DNA of 64,000 nucleotides from Bacteroidota bacterium (GTDB lineage: Bacteria; Bacteroidota; Bacteroidia; Palsa-965). This document shows, piece by piece, positions 19,868-29,458 of this stretch. The position numbers and the translations under genes are program-made. The notes under the pieces are model-generated. The model made no database searches. It was not told the origin of the DNA and was given only the letters and a program-made list of their open reading frames with translations. The number at the start of each line of letters is the position of its first letter. Positions within the stretch are counted from its first letter, which is position 1. Where the stretch lies: assembly GCA_006218065.1 (NCBI GenBank), contig VBWE01000018.1, positions 1 to 64,000 on the forward strand, in the 5' to 3' direction.

Positions 19868-22018
19868 ATGGCAAGGCTGCTTTTATATTGCTTTATTCTT
19901 TGCCTTTGTCCGCTGGGGGTAAGCGCTACGCATATCGTCGGTGGTGAAATTTATTACGACTGTCTCGGCGGGAACAATTACATGGTCACTTTAAAAGTGT
20001 ACCGCGATTGTATCAACGGCCAGGCGCCGTACGACAATCCGGCTACAGTCGGCGTTTTTGACATCAACGGGAATCTCCTGCAGCAGTTGTCACTTCCTTT
20101 TCCCGGTTCATCGCTGGTTCCTCCTACCATCAACAGCCCGTGTTATTCACCTCCCGGCGGAGTTTGCGTGGAAGAAGCGATTTACACCGGTACCGTGAAC
20201 CTGCCCCCCATTCCCGGCGGCTATCTCCTAACCTACCAGCGCTGTTGCCGGAACAATACGATCCTCAACCTGATCAATCCCGGGAACGTAGGATCTACTT
20301 ACTCCATCCAGGTTCCGGACGCTTCGCTCGCCAATTGCAACAACAGCGCGCGGTACAATAATTTTCCGCCGATCTATATCTGCGCAGGCGCCCCGCTCGT
20401 TTTCGATCATTCGGCTACTGATCCCGACGGTGATTCGCTCGCGTATGAACTTTGTGATCCGTTCGATGGCGCTTCGGCCGCAAACCCGATGCCCGTTCCG
20501 CCGGCCGGTCCGCCGTACAGTTTCGTTCCGTTCGCCCCGCCGTACAGCGGTGCATACCCGATGAGTTCCAACCCCGCTATGGCCATCGACCCGGTTACCG
20601 GTTTGCTTACCGGTACGCCCAACATGGTAGGCCAATGGGTTGTGGGCGTTTGCGTAAAAGAATACCGCAACGGGCAACTGCTTTGCGTGAACAAACGTGA
20701 TTTCCAGTTCAACGTACTAAACTGTCCGTTGCTCACCGTGAGTTCGATACCCGCGCAGCAGATTTTCTGTTTCGGATACACCGTGCAATTCCAGAACAAC
20801 AGTTTCAACGCAACCACGTACCACTGGGATTTCGGCGATCCGACGACCAATTCGGATACGTCGAATTTATTCGCGCCGACGTATACTTATGCCGACTCCG
20901 GCGTGTATAACGTTATGCTCATCTGCAATCCCGGTACAGCCTGCGCCGATACGGGTTATACGACATTTTACATTTACCCGCTGCTGCAGCCTACGTTCAC
21001 CGCTCCGGCCGGACAATGTTTCAACGGGAACAGCTTCAATTTTTCCGCGGCCGGCGCATTCTCGGGCAACGGAACATTTTCGTGGAGCTTCGGTGCGAAT
21101 GCCAACCCGCCGGGATCGTCGCTGCAGAACCCGACCAATATTGTTTACGATACTACCGGGGCTTTCCTGGTTTCACTTACCGTTACGGAAAACGGCTGTA
21201 CTTCATCATACATCGACACCGTTTTCGTGTACCCGATGCCGACCGCGGATTTCAGCGCCGGTCCTTTCGTAGGTTGCGTTCCGTACACCGTGCAGTTTTC
21301 CGATAGTTCTATCGCCGGAACGCCGCTGATTTATTTATGGAGTTTCGGCGACGGAGGTACTTCCACGCAGGCTAACCCGGTTTATACGTACAACCAGGTC
21401 GGCGTGTATGACGTTACGCTGATCATCGCCACGAGTAACGGCTGCGTTTCCATCGACACGTTCAGCGTGCCGGGCATGGTTACGGTGAATCCCACGCCTA
21501 CCGCAGGTTTTACGGTCGATTCCATGTCCGTTTCCATTTTCGATCCGTTCATTACGTTTTATGATCAGAGCGTGAACGGCATTTCCTGCTTCTATGATTT
21601 CGGCGACGGAACCACGACTGCGGATTGCAGCGAACTGACCCATACCTTCCCGGCATACGGGCATTACACCGTAACGCAATACGTGGTGAACGAATACGGT
21701 TGCCCGGATACGGCGCAGCTTATCGTGGAAGTGCGCCCGGAATTCCTGTTCTGGATTGCGAATGCATTTACGCCGAACGGCGACGGGCTGAACGATATTT
21801 TCATGCCGTCGATTATGGGTGTAGAAAATTACAAGTTCCTGATTTTTGACCGCTGGGGCGAACTGATCTTTGAAAGCAGCAACATCAACAAGGGCTGGGA
21901 CGGCCGTTACAAGGGCGAGAAATGCCAGGAAGACGTGTATGTATGGAAACTGGAATTCGATGATCTGCCCACCGGCAAACAGCACCGGCATATCGGGCAC
22001 GTTACGCTGATCCGGTAA
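19868..22018 (+). CDS. T9SS type B secreted protein with PKD domains
   Basis: The product has 716 residues. A signal peptide is followed by a cysteine-containing N-terminal region starting THIVGGEIYYDCLGGNNYMV, with QRCCRNNTI, seen in many Bacteroidota gliding-associated surface proteins. Three PKD domains follow (about 300-625) with the pattern TYHWDFGDP, YLWSFGDGGTST and CFYDFGDGTTT. The C-terminal CHU_C-type sorting domain runs from FTPNGDGLNDIF to GHVTLIR. It is a cell-surface protein exported by T9SS. It follows the choice-of-anchor L protein by 124 bases in the same direction, so both may be co-expressed, and both carry the same class of sorting signal. Confidence 0.93.
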   Translation: MARLLLYCFILCLCPLGVSATHIVGGEIYYDCLGGNNYMVTLKVYRDCINGQAPYDNPATVGVFDINGNLLQQLSLPFPGSSLVPPTINSPCYSPPGGVCVEEAIYTGTVNLPPIPGGYLLTYQRCCRNNTILNLINPGNVGSTYSIQVPDASLANCNNSARYNNFPPIYICAGAPLVFDHSATDPDGDSLAYELCDPFDGASAANPMPVPPAGPPYSFVPFAPPYSGAYPMSSNPAMAIDPVTGLLTGTPNMVGQWVVGVCVKEYRNGQLLCVNKRDFQFNVLNCPLLTVSSIPAQQIFCFGYTVQFQNNSFNATTYHWDFGDPTTNSDTSNLFAPTYTYADSGVYNVMLICNPGTACADTGYTTFYIYPLLQPTFTAPAGQCFNGNSFNFSAAGAFSGNGTFSWSFGANANPPGSSLQNPTNIVYDTTGAFLVSLTVTENGCTSSYIDTVFVYPMPTADFSAGPFVGCVPYTVQFSDSSIAGTPLIYLWSFGDGGTSTQANPVYTYNQVGVYDVTLIIATSNGCVSIDTFSVPGMVTVNPTPTAGFTVDSMSVSIFDPFITFYDQSVNGISCFYDFGDGTTTADCSELTHTFPAYGHYTVTQYVVNEYGCPDTAQLIVEVRPEFLFWIANAFTPNGDGLNDIFMPSIMGVENYKFLIFDRWGELIFESSNINKGWDGRYKGEKCQEDVYVWKLEFDDLPTGKQHRHIGHVTLIR

Positions 22019-22083
22019 AACACCAACTTCCTCCGAAAGAGTCCTTTCCGTAGGAATCATGCGGATCGGGCAAATACCAATTA

Positions 22084-22992
22084 TCAGCCGAGTAAATTTT
22101 TCAGCGCGGGTTCCAGTTCCGGGAATTTGAATTTATAACCCGCCTGCATAATTTTTTCGCAGGAGATCCGGCTGCCGGTTGTTACCATCTGCGCGATTTC
22201 TTTTCCCAACATCATCGCAAGTACCAAACGCGGAACAGGCGGAAGAAAAACAGGTTTGCGCAAAGCGCTTCCGATGGCTTTCGTAATTGTGCGGTTGGTG
22301 GCGAAACCGGGCGCGGCGGCATTATATACGCCGGTCATCGTTTTATCCTGCACCGCTTTCAGAAAAATGCCGCACATATCGTCCATGTGAATCCAGGGAA
22401 CCCAGTGTTTGCCGTTGCCCAGCGGAGCACCGGCCAGCCAGCGAACCGGCGCAGCCATCTGCTGCAAAGCGCCGCCTTCGGATGAAAAAACAACGCCTAC
22501 GCGGATAATAACCAAACGCGCAGCGGTTTGACCAACCGGTTGTGCAGCTTCTTCCCAGAGCCGGCAGCATTCGCCGAGAAAGTCGCCCGAAGGGGCATCG
22601 TTTTCTTTATAAATATGATCGCCGGTAATCATGCCGTAATAGCCGATCGCCGAGGAGGACACAAATGTTTTTAATATTTTGTTTTGTCTCCGGATTTCTT
22701 CCGCGAGCAGCCTGGTACTGTTCACGCGGCTGCCGGTGATTTCTTTTTTGCGCGTTTCGGTGAGTCGCTTTTCCGCGATCGGTGCGCCGGCGAGGTGAAT
22801 AATGTGATCGGCAGTGGCGACAGCTTCGGGATCGATTTTCATTTTATCCGTATCCCAGGCATATGTTTTTATCACGCCGCTTTTCGCTGTGCGGCTGAGG
22901 TGCGTAACGGCATACCCGTTTTGCAGAAGCAGCGCCGTCAGCGGTTTGCCGATCAGTCCTGATGCGCCGGTAATGAGTACGGTTTCGCTCAT
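22084..22992 (-). CDS. TIGR01777-family epimerase (YfcH-like, SDR fold)
   Basis: The product has 302 residues. The N-terminal Rossmann motif VLITGASGLIGKPLT binds NAD(P), followed by family hallmarks HLAGAPIAEKRLT, RVNSTRLLAEEI, SSSAIGYYG, RVGVVFSSEGGALQQM, LGNGKHWVPWIHMDD and GVYNAAAP. The cellular role is not established in the family, although some homologues are linked to cell division or to carotenoid and quinone metabolism. It is complete and of normal length. It is divergent from the ferredoxin gene at 23189, with repeat family B copy 2 between them. Confidence 0.93.
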   Translation of the reverse strand: MSETVLITGASGLIGKPLTALLLQNGYAVTHLSRTAKSGVIKTYAWDTDKMKIDPEAVATADHIIHLAGAPIAEKRLTETRKKEITGSRVNSTRLLAEEIRRQNKILKTFVSSSAIGYYGMITGDHIYKENDAPSGDFLGECCRLWEEAAQPVGQTAARLVIIRVGVVFSSEGGALQQMAAPVRWLAGAPLGNGKHWVPWIHMDDMCGIFLKAVQDKTMTGVYNAAAPGFATNRTITKAIGSALRKPVFLPPVPRLVLAMMLGKEIAQMVTTGSRISCEKIMQAGYKFKFPELEPALKNLLG

Positions 22993-23014
22993 AAAATGAA
23001 AACAGGTAAATTTA

Positions 23015-23148
23015 TCCCGAAATACGCATCAGCGATAAAACATTTTTTACGGCCTGATGCTATCGGGATTCTCAAATCTAAGCGTTAGAAACCTGTTGGG
23101 TAGAAAAAAATACAGCATTGAATAATTTTCTACCGCTTGATTTGGGTT
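23015..23148. repeat. Dispersed element, family B, copy 2
   Basis: About 134 bases similar throughout to 16793-16925, with the same two consecutive stems (TCCCGA...TCGGGA and the GCGTTAGAAA / TTTTCTACCGC arm). This copy lies between divergent genes, 22 bases upstream of the 22992 start and 40 bases before the 23189 start, so it would be in the promoter region of one or both. Confidence 0.85.
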
Positions 23149-23188
23149 TACCCCATTGTTTTTCACGAAAACAAATGACACGGGAATA

Positions 23189-23518
23189 ATGCCTGAAAAC
23201 GAAATATACCGGAAACACATTTTCATCTGCACCAACCAGCGCGCCCCCGACGCGCCCCGGCGCAGTTGCGGAGAAGCGCACGGCATGGAGATCGTAGACG
23301 CGTTCAAGAAAAAATTAAAGGAACTCCGCCTCCCCTATCCCATCCGCGCCCAGCGCGCAGGCTGCCTCGACATCTGCGATTTCGGACAAACCGTAGCTAT
23401 TTATCCCGAAGGTGTTTTTTATGTAGGCGTTGAACTGAGCGATGTGGACGAAATTATTTCCGAGCACATCCTGAACGACCGGCCGGTGGAACGGTTACGG
23501 TTCCGCAGAAAAAAATAA
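23189..23518 (+). CDS. Thioredoxin-like [2Fe-2S] ferredoxin
   Basis: The product has 109 residues. It begins MPENEIYRKHIFICTNQRAP. Four cysteines are placed as in the thioredoxin-fold [2Fe-2S] ferredoxins: the first two in FICTNQRAPDAPRRSCG, with the insertion typical of the stand-alone form, and the last two in AGCLDICDFG. The VAIYPEGVFYVGV strand then completes the fold. It is a small soluble electron carrier; its partner is not apparent from the neighbours. The ATG at 23189 was preferred to the upstream in-frame codon at 23156 because the family N-terminus starts here. Confidence 0.88.
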   Translation: MPENEIYRKHIFICTNQRAPDAPRRSCGEAHGMEIVDAFKKKLKELRLPYPIRAQRAGCLDICDFGQTVAIYPEGVFYVGVELSDVDEIISEHILNDRPVERLRFRRKK

Positions 23519-23525
23519 TTAATCA

Positions 23526-23609
23526 ATTAACCGATTTGAAAATTTGAAGATGCCCATTCATCAGCGCGCCGGGCATTTTCAAATTTTCTCAATTTTCAAA
23601 TCGGTTAAT
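23526..23609. repeat. Intergenic palindrome, TTTTCAAAT family, copy 1
   Basis: The left arm starts ATTAACCGATTTGAAAATTT and the right arm ends with its complement. The right arm has one extra copy of an AATTTTC word compared with the left, so the arms differ by a word, not by point changes. It begins 7 bases after the stop of the 23189 gene and ends 7 bases before the stop of the convergent 23617 gene. Confidence 0.75.
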
Positions 23610-23616
23610 CGGAAAA

Positions 23617-25494
23617 TCAATACCGATATCTCAGCGTCTCCGTCAACCGCCTGGAACTGTAATTATAGTTGCGGTAATACCCTTTGCGGACGGTAGAAAC
23701 AAAAGACACTTTTTCATTTTTCCTGCCGGCAGCAGTCAGTATTCCCGGCATTTCTTCCAGCAAGCCTTTCCACAGTAAAACATCCGCACCGGAGTCAAAA
23801 ACCACGCGCAGTTCAACCGTATCTTCCTGTAAAGCAAACACGTCGAAAAACTGGTAGTACCCGATCCGGGTCTTATCTGCATTCTTATTATCCAGCCGCA
23901 AATACAGTTGTGCGTTGTGATACGTTTTTGCTTTCACGCGCTCCAGGGTCAGCGTATTGATCTTCGACATGTCCGGCGTAAACCGGAGTTCTTCATATCC
24001 GCAATAGCCGTAATCCGAATGCACATATACTTTGATGCTGGTTCTTTCTCTTTCATAATAGCCATAAAACGGGACGAAGCAGGAAAATTCCTGCACCAGC
24101 GAATCGTTTCCTTTCGTTTTGTACGGACCGTTCAACGTATCACGCACGGATCCGACATTAAAAGATGTGTTTACCCGCAAAGGCATACCGCGCATAATTT
24201 CCGGGCAGATGAGCTGCATGGAAACCCATACGCCGCGGATCCTGTCCACCGTTGTATCGCGCGGAGATCCATGCTGACTGATGCGCAACGGTTTCGGAAA
24301 TTGTGTCCCGCCATAGTATTCAAAAATACGTTCGATTGAAAGGCTCAGCGAATCTCCCGGTTTCGCCGGCTGCGGATCGGCTGTGCGGCACTTGAGCGCG
24401 ACATCCGCGGATGAAAAAACAAAATCGGGAATGACCAGCGTCCAGGATCCTTTGCCCCGGAACACTAACCTTCCTGCAGGCAACAACGAATCGCCGCGTT
24501 TCTGCCAGGTATCTTTCAAAGGCATTGTAATTGCATCCCCGGCGACAAAAGGCAAAAGCACGGCTTCCTTATTTTCCGGCAAGGTGCAGGTCACGCGAAA
24601 AACCCGGCACTGCGATCCGCGGATACAACAACTGCTGTCGCGGACAATCGTGAATCCGGGTTTTACCGGAGGTTTTACGGTCACGCGGATAATCGCACTG
24701 TTCACTTGCCCGAACGAAGCGGTATCAATGGCAAGCGTGTCGTCTTTCCCGGGAAGCGTGAGCCAGTATCGCCCGATAAGATCGCTCGTTTTATCCCCGG
24801 CTTTGTTCCTGTCGCGGAGGATGAGCAGGAGCGGTTCTTTTTCCACGTGGACGAATCTTGCCGACTGTTCCGCAAAATTCAATTGATTGAAAGCGGAACC
24901 CGATTTCCAGATCGGTTTTGTTTCATCGCCTCGGCAGATGAGCCATTCCACGGCAGGAACGCCGCTGTCTTTACACCAGGATTTGCCGAAAATATTCACC
25001 GGGTTGATCCGCGCATCCACAGTGATCTGCATGCTTTCGAGGCGTTGTATTTCCGTGGAAACGAAATCGAATACAACACCGCGAACGGCAGGATCGTCAA
25101 ACGGGTTTGCCGGTTTGCCGGCCACAAGGCCCACCCAGCAGGCATAATCGTTCTCCGCAAAACCGAGCCCGGCATATGGAATGAATGCTGATCCCGAATA
25201 TTTTTCTCCATCGGCCCGGAGCTTCACTTCATGCACATACCGGTCGCCCCAGCTGGTGAGTAAAAGCAATAAACCGCTGGTATCACAACCTGTGCGAAGT
25301 CCAAGATCATACGCCGGCGCACTGAAAGAAATATCGATCCCGTTCTGCCCCTGTGAAAAAGCGGGCGCCTTGAATTTTATTTTGGCATCCGGTGTCTCGC
25401 GCTCCTGCAGCCAGCGCGCAGCTTGCCCGCTCGTTTTTCCCGGCAAAAGAAAAAAAAGCAAAATTAACGTCGGTAGAAAAAAACAGTATTTCAT
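23617..25494 (-). CDS. Large secreted protein of unknown function
   Basis: The product has 625 residues. It starts MKYCFFLPTLILLFFLLPG and has a signal peptide ending near TSGQ. There is no lipobox, no T9SS tail and no other membrane segment. The mature protein is rich in beta-type strands and has scattered cysteine pairs (CDTSG, CCIRGSQC, YGYCGYEEL). Segments such as GRYWLTLPGKDDTLAI and VEVKPPV look like repeated Ig-like modules, but I cannot assign a family. It ends in basic and aromatic residues (YYRNYNYSSRRLTETLRYRY). It is the last gene of the minus-strand cluster, and the 111-base gap before it contains a palindrome. Confidence 0.6.
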   Translation of the reverse strand: MKYCFFLPTLILLFFLLPGKTSGQAARWLQERETPDAKIKFKAPAFSQGQNGIDISFSAPAYDLGLRTGCDTSGLLLLLTSWGDRYVHEVKLRADGEKYSGSAFIPYAGLGFAENDYACWVGLVAGKPANPFDDPAVRGVVFDFVSTEIQRLESMQITVDARINPVNIFGKSWCKDSGVPAVEWLICRGDETKPIWKSGSAFNQLNFAEQSARFVHVEKEPLLLILRDRNKAGDKTSDLIGRYWLTLPGKDDTLAIDTASFGQVNSAIIRVTVKPPVKPGFTIVRDSSCCIRGSQCRVFRVTCTLPENKEAVLLPFVAGDAITMPLKDTWQKRGDSLLPAGRLVFRGKGSWTLVIPDFVFSSADVALKCRTADPQPAKPGDSLSLSIERIFEYYGGTQFPKPLRISQHGSPRDTTVDRIRGVWVSMQLICPEIMRGMPLRVNTSFNVGSVRDTLNGPYKTKGNDSLVQEFSCFVPFYGYYERERTSIKVYVHSDYGYCGYEELRFTPDMSKINTLTLERVKAKTYHNAQLYLRLDNKNADKTRIGYYQFFDVFALQEDTVELRVVFDSGADVLLWKGLLEEMPGILTAAGRKNEKVSFVSTVRKGYYRNYNYSSRRLTETLRYRY

Positions 25495-25497
25495 TCC

Positions 25498-25594
25498 GAT
25501 TTGAAAATGTATCAATTTGAAAATTGAGAAGATTCCTGCGCGCTGGCCAGTATGCATTTTCAAGTTTTCTCAATTTTCAAATCGTAAAATTGAG
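25498..25594. repeat. Intergenic palindrome, TTTTCAAAT family, copy 2
   Basis: The left part has GATTTGAAAATG and AATTTGAAAATTGAGAA; the right part has TTTTCTCAATTTTCAAATCG. It shares the segment TTTTCTCAATTTTCAAATCG with 23585-23604. The two copies bracket the 23617-25494 gene. Confidence 0.75.
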
Positions 25595-25605
25595 CCATTG
25601 CAAAA

Positions 25606-26040
25606 TCACATCTTCCCGGTCTTCTTGTAATTTTTCATAATCGCCGCCGACTTCTCCATCATCCCTTTCAGCACGTTGACATCGACGTCTTCCAGTTTAT
25701 TGATGTACAGGCAGGATCCGGTGGATTTGCATTTGCCCAGTCTTTTCATGTCTTCAGGATATTTGCCCCATCCCGGCGTCAGGTATAAAGTCAGGTTTTG
25801 CTTGCGCGGCGAAAAACCCATCTCGAACATATCACCTTCGCGGCCGCTTTCGTATTTATAATGATACTCGCCGAAGCCGACCATAGAAGCGCCCCACATT
25901 TTGGGCTCCTGCCTGGTTACCTGCTTCATCATTCTGGCAATCGCGATGCAATCTTTTCTCCTGCCTTCTTCCTTGATGGCGGCAAGAAAATTCTCAACGC
26001 TGACGTCGGTTTTCTGTGTTTTGTTTTGCGCTTTGGCCAT
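25606..26040 (-). CDS. DUF1801-domain protein
   Basis: The product has 144 residues, soluble and basic at both ends. The DUF1801/YdhG-like alpha-beta fold is recognised from ENFLAAIKEEGRRKDCIAIARMM near the N-terminus, WGASMVGFGEYHYKYESGREGDMF in the middle, and the aromatic and basic GFSPRKQNLTLYLTPGW strand pair that forms the presumed binding cleft. The conserved KLEDVDVNVL segment precedes the last helix. The biochemical function of this frataxin-like family is unknown. It starts 8 bases after the end of the 26049 gene. Confidence 0.88.
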   Translation of the reverse strand: MAKAQNKTQKTDVSVENFLAAIKEEGRRKDCIAIARMMKQVTRQEPKMWGASMVGFGEYHYKYESGREGDMFEMGFSPRKQNLTLYLTPGWGKYPEDMKRLGKCKSTGSCLYINKLEDVDVNVLKGMMEKSAAIMKNYKKTGKM

Positions 26041-26048
26041 GACGACGG

Positions 26049-27095
26049 TTATTTGTTTTTGGGTACGTGGCGCCCGAGGAAATCCGGGCCGGCCTTGTTC
26101 CAGCGGTCGAGCAGCTGCTGGCGTTTTTTATTCAGGTAATCGTTGTTTTTGTTGAACGTTTCCAGCGACTTGTTGAAATCGGCGATCGCCGCGTTGTACT
26201 TGTCGATATCCGCCTGCCTGCGTTTGCTTTCAGCGATGGATTCGAACGTTTCTTTGGCCTTCTTCATATTGTCCTGCTGCACGAGGAAATTCACCATAGC
26301 CGGTCCTTTTTCGGCGGCTTCTTCCTTGTAAAATTTCATCATCTCTTTGCAGGCCGAAGCGACGGTCGGATCGTTGGCGAACGCTTTTGTCGTGTCCAGT
26401 TTTTTCAGGCCTTCATCCGCACCCGCTTCCAGCGCATCCAGGCTTTGGCGCAGCGCGTTGATGTCCGTTTTCCCGAGCGCGTCGAGCAGGTATATTTCCT
26501 GTTTGTACGGCTTGAAGAAAATGAGAAAGTACACGTTGTAGTTCTTGAATACCTTCTCCGCTTTTTCCAGCTTCTTCGATTTTTCGTTCTGCGTTTCGAT
26601 CAGCTTGATGTTGTGCCGCCCGGCGAAATTCTGCTGTTCCCGGATCATCATGCCACTGGCTTCCTTCACGCGCTGGCTGGCTTTTTCCTGGGCAAGCAGG
26701 TAGGCTTCCATAAGATCGTACGATTGTTCGGCCACCGCTTCCATGTCCACGATCTTCGAAAAATCTTCCGTCAGCAGGCTGTACGTTACCTGGAAAAAAG
26801 AAACGACCGAATCGCGCAAAGCGGCATCGCCTTCGTAGGCCTGCATTTTTTCCACGTTCTTCTGGCCCGACTGGCACGTTTTAATCAGTTCTTTCCGTTT
26901 CGATTCGGTTTTACGTGCGCTGCGGTCGTGCGCGATGGAACTCATGTAACTGAAAAGGTCTTCCGAAAAGGCGTTGATATTGCCGGTTATTTTATCCATA
27001 TATTCCACGGGCGTCTGCGCTTTTGCACCAGGTCCGGCAAACAACAGGGAAAACAAAACGAAGGAAGCAGAGATGATTTTTTTACTTTTTTTCAT
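26049..27095 (-). CDS. Secreted helical protein of unknown function
   Basis: The product has 348 residues. A signal peptide (MKKSKKIISASFVLFSLLFAGPGAKAQ) is followed by a mostly helical, highly charged protein with long coiled-coil-prone stretches (EKSKKLEKAEKVFKNYN, then the C-terminal AAIADFNKSLETFNKNNDYLNKKRQQLL). It resembles a class of surface or periplasmic proteins found in Bacteroidota and Leptospira (LIC11966-like); this is a memory-based suggestion, not established. It lies 11 bases downstream of the broken tail-specific protease gene and 8 bases upstream of the DUF1801 gene, so the three look like one transcription unit. Confidence 0.65.
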   Translation of the reverse strand: MKKSKKIISASFVLFSLLFAGPGAKAQTPVEYMDKITGNINAFSEDLFSYMSSIAHDRSARKTESKRKELIKTCQSGQKNVEKMQAYEGDAALRDSVVSFFQVTYSLLTEDFSKIVDMEAVAEQSYDLMEAYLLAQEKASQRVKEASGMMIREQQNFAGRHNIKLIETQNEKSKKLEKAEKVFKNYNVYFLIFFKPYKQEIYLLDALGKTDINALRQSLDALEAGADEGLKKLDTTKAFANDPTVASACKEMMKFYKEEAAEKGPAMVNFLVQQDNMKKAKETFESIAESKRRQADIDKYNAAIADFNKSLETFNKNNDYLNKKRQQLLDRWNKAGPDFLGRHVPKNK

Positions 27096-27106
27096 TTTTT
27101 CGGATT

Positions 27107-29210
27107 TTAGTTTTTTAATAAAATCAGCAGGTCCGACATCACGCGATATGCTTCGTCCACATAAATGTCCTGCTGAAGAAATTCCAGGAATTGTGTATTG
27201 AGTTCCCCGCTCCCGTTATCGATCTCCAGGAGTTTGACATCGTATGCGTGATTTGCCGCTTTGTAATCCGGCGTCGCCGATTCGAGGCATTTTCCCATCG
27301 CGGTATAGTGACGCGACTGCAGGCTCATGTACTGGTAAAATTTTTCAGGATAAAACGGGATCGCGCGGTTTTTTTCGAAGGTGCGTATCGAATCATTCAG
27401 CAGGCGCAGTTTCCCGAAAGCCGATCCGGCGCCGCAGCGCAGTGCACTCCGCGAAGCAAGTTCTTTCAGCGGCAAAGCAGGCAGCGCGGTAAAAACGACA
27501 TTCTTTATTACGCTGTCGCAGGGAAGCGCGTACTCGTAAAACGACTCGCGGTAATCGGCCAGCAGGCAGGGCTCTTCCAGTGCGATGTCCGGCTTCACAC
27601 CGGTAAGCTGGTGCGTCTGTTTATCGAGGTGGTAAAATTGTTCGAGCGTCATTTTTACATAATGCTCGCTCCTGCTGCTTCCGCCGGCGCCCAGCAACCT
27701 GCCCGGTGGCTTTTCCGTACGTGGAACTGCCGAGGATCACTGCGCGGTTATAATCGCTGAGCGCGGCCGATAAAATTTCGGAAGCCGACGCGCTCAACCC
27801 ATTCACCAGTACGATGAGCGGTCCGCCGTAAATTTTCCCGCGGTTGAGGTCTTTCATCAGCAACGGTTTTCCCGAACGGCCTTTGTAAATGCACAGCGGT
27901 CCCTCGTCGATAAAAATACCGGCAAGTCCCAGCGCCTCCCGCACCGATCCGCCGCCATTGTAACGCAGGTCGAGCACAAGTCCCTGTATGCCTTCTTCCT
28001 GCAGCTTGGTGATTTCGCGGGCCACGTCGTTCGCACAGCCGAGCGCCTGCGGACTTTCATCATCCGTATAAAAACTGGGCAGCGAGATGTAGCCGATTTT
28101 ATCCGGGCCTTTGAGGAGATAACTTTTCACGGTATTGTCCTGGCGGATTTTTTCAGGACTCAGCGAAACGGTAACCTGCTGGCCGTCTTTTTTGCGCAGC
28201 GTCAGTTCGATGGTGTGCATGGCCAGCGCTTCGGTATTCATCCAGGCGTTCAGCACTTCCTCATCGTATTCCATCGTTTCGATTTTCATTCCGCCGGAAG
28301 TCGATACATGGATGAGCAGGTCGCCTTTGTGCAGCTGGCCGCAGCGCCAGGCCGGGCCGCCGGGCAGCAGGGCCGACACGGTAAAAAGTCCTTCGTTGTC
28401 CTCTTCAAAGCTCAACCCGTACGTCAGGTTTTCGGGCGAAAGCGCATCGCGGAAATTTTGCAGTTCCTCTTTCGAATACACTTCCGAATGCGGATCATAC
28501 CGTGCGGCGAATGCGTTGAGCAGCCGAAACCCGATTTCATGCTCCATGCCGTACCGCGGTTTCTGAAGCCGTGCGATTTTGTTTTTTTCCGTCAGCGCCG
28601 CTTTGCTTCGCAGGGCGGATTCTTTTTCCGTGAGCTGTTTTTTATACTCCGCAGCCGACGCAATTTTTTCACCCGAAGTAAACAGTTGCCGCATGGCCAC
28701 ATAACGGATTCTTCTCGCCCATCTTTTCCCGAGCGAAGCGGCATCGGCAGAGTACGTGATCTTACCCGCTTTTTTCGGCTGCAGCGAATCGCGGAGCTTC
28801 AGGTCGAAAGGCTGCGCTGAAATAACCGCGATGAGCGAATCGGCTCTTTTTAGTGCAGCCTGGTAGCGCGTTGCCGCGAGTTCGGCAAAACGGCAGGCGG
28901 ATTTCTGGCTGAACAGTTCCAGTTTGTATTTGCCCAGTTCATCCACGTCGGATTGCAGGAAAAGCATACCGGAAGGGTCGAGCGATTCCATAAAAAGTCC
29001 GAAAACCCCGTACGAAATTTCCGAGCCCTGGTCCATATCCAGGTAGTGGTACTTTTTAAGCATCGCCGCCAGTTCAGCGCTGAGCCTGCACGATTGCGAT
29101 TGAGCCCGAACGGGAACCGGACCGGCGAACAGGAAAATCAATAACGTGATACAAAAACCCCTTTTGCAGGCGGTATATATAGTCGGGTCAGGAAGGAGGG
29201 CGGCTGGCAA
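27107..29210 (-). pseudogene. Tail-specific (S41, Prc/CtpA-like) protease broken by a one-base frameshift
   Basis: Two overlapping frames encode one protein. 29210-27699 (from a TTG start; signal peptide ending VPVRAQ) covers the N-terminal domain, a PDZ domain (about 230-330) and the protease core, with NGLSASASE (serine) and TYGKATGQ (lysine). 27697-27107 continues with SSRSEHYVKMTLEQFYHLD and HQLTGVKPDI, the expected next segment of the family. Dropping one G at 27698, within CAGGTTG, joins the frames into about 700 residues, close to E. coli Prc (682). This is either a real disruption or a base-calling error; the run is only GG and there is no slippery heptamer. If real, the active-site residues are kept but the C-terminal domain is lost. 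Intact homologues process periplasmic proteins. Confidence 0.85.
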
Positions 29211-29344
29211 ATTATCCGTGTGGGTGTTTACCCTCCAAAAGTAGCTATTTTGCCCGTCTTCCGGGGCTTTTCCCGGTTGTTTGCGGAGGGCTTTTTTTCC
29301 CTCTTCTTTTTCTGGTGAAACAGCGCACGTATATCAAAAAACAA

Positions 29345-29458
29345 TATTTTTGGGATTGCTTTGAAACCCGCTTTGTGCAGGCTTGCCGAAGCCCCGGTCA
29401 TAGTCCCCGGTCTTGCCGGGAAAGACGCCGTAGCCGGGCCGTTTTTATACCATAAAAA
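29345..29458 (+). promoter_or_regulatory. Possible promoter and structured leader of the oxidoreductase operon
   Basis: TATTTTTG at 29345-29352 matches the -7 box, without a clear -33. Downstream are GC-rich hairpins: GGCTT/AAGCC at 29380-29393 and CCCGG TCTTG CCGGG at 29406-29420, then a GCCGGGCC stretch followed by TTTTT. The arrangement looks like an attenuator or structured 5' leader ahead of the start at 29471. I do not recognise a known riboswitch. The remainder of the 29211-29470 gap shows nothing else. Confidence 0.35.

Noticed and set aside
27690-27705. Programmed ribosomal frameshift in the protease gene
   Set aside because: No X-XXY-YYZ slippery heptamer or strong downstream structure is visible; a simple indel explains it better.
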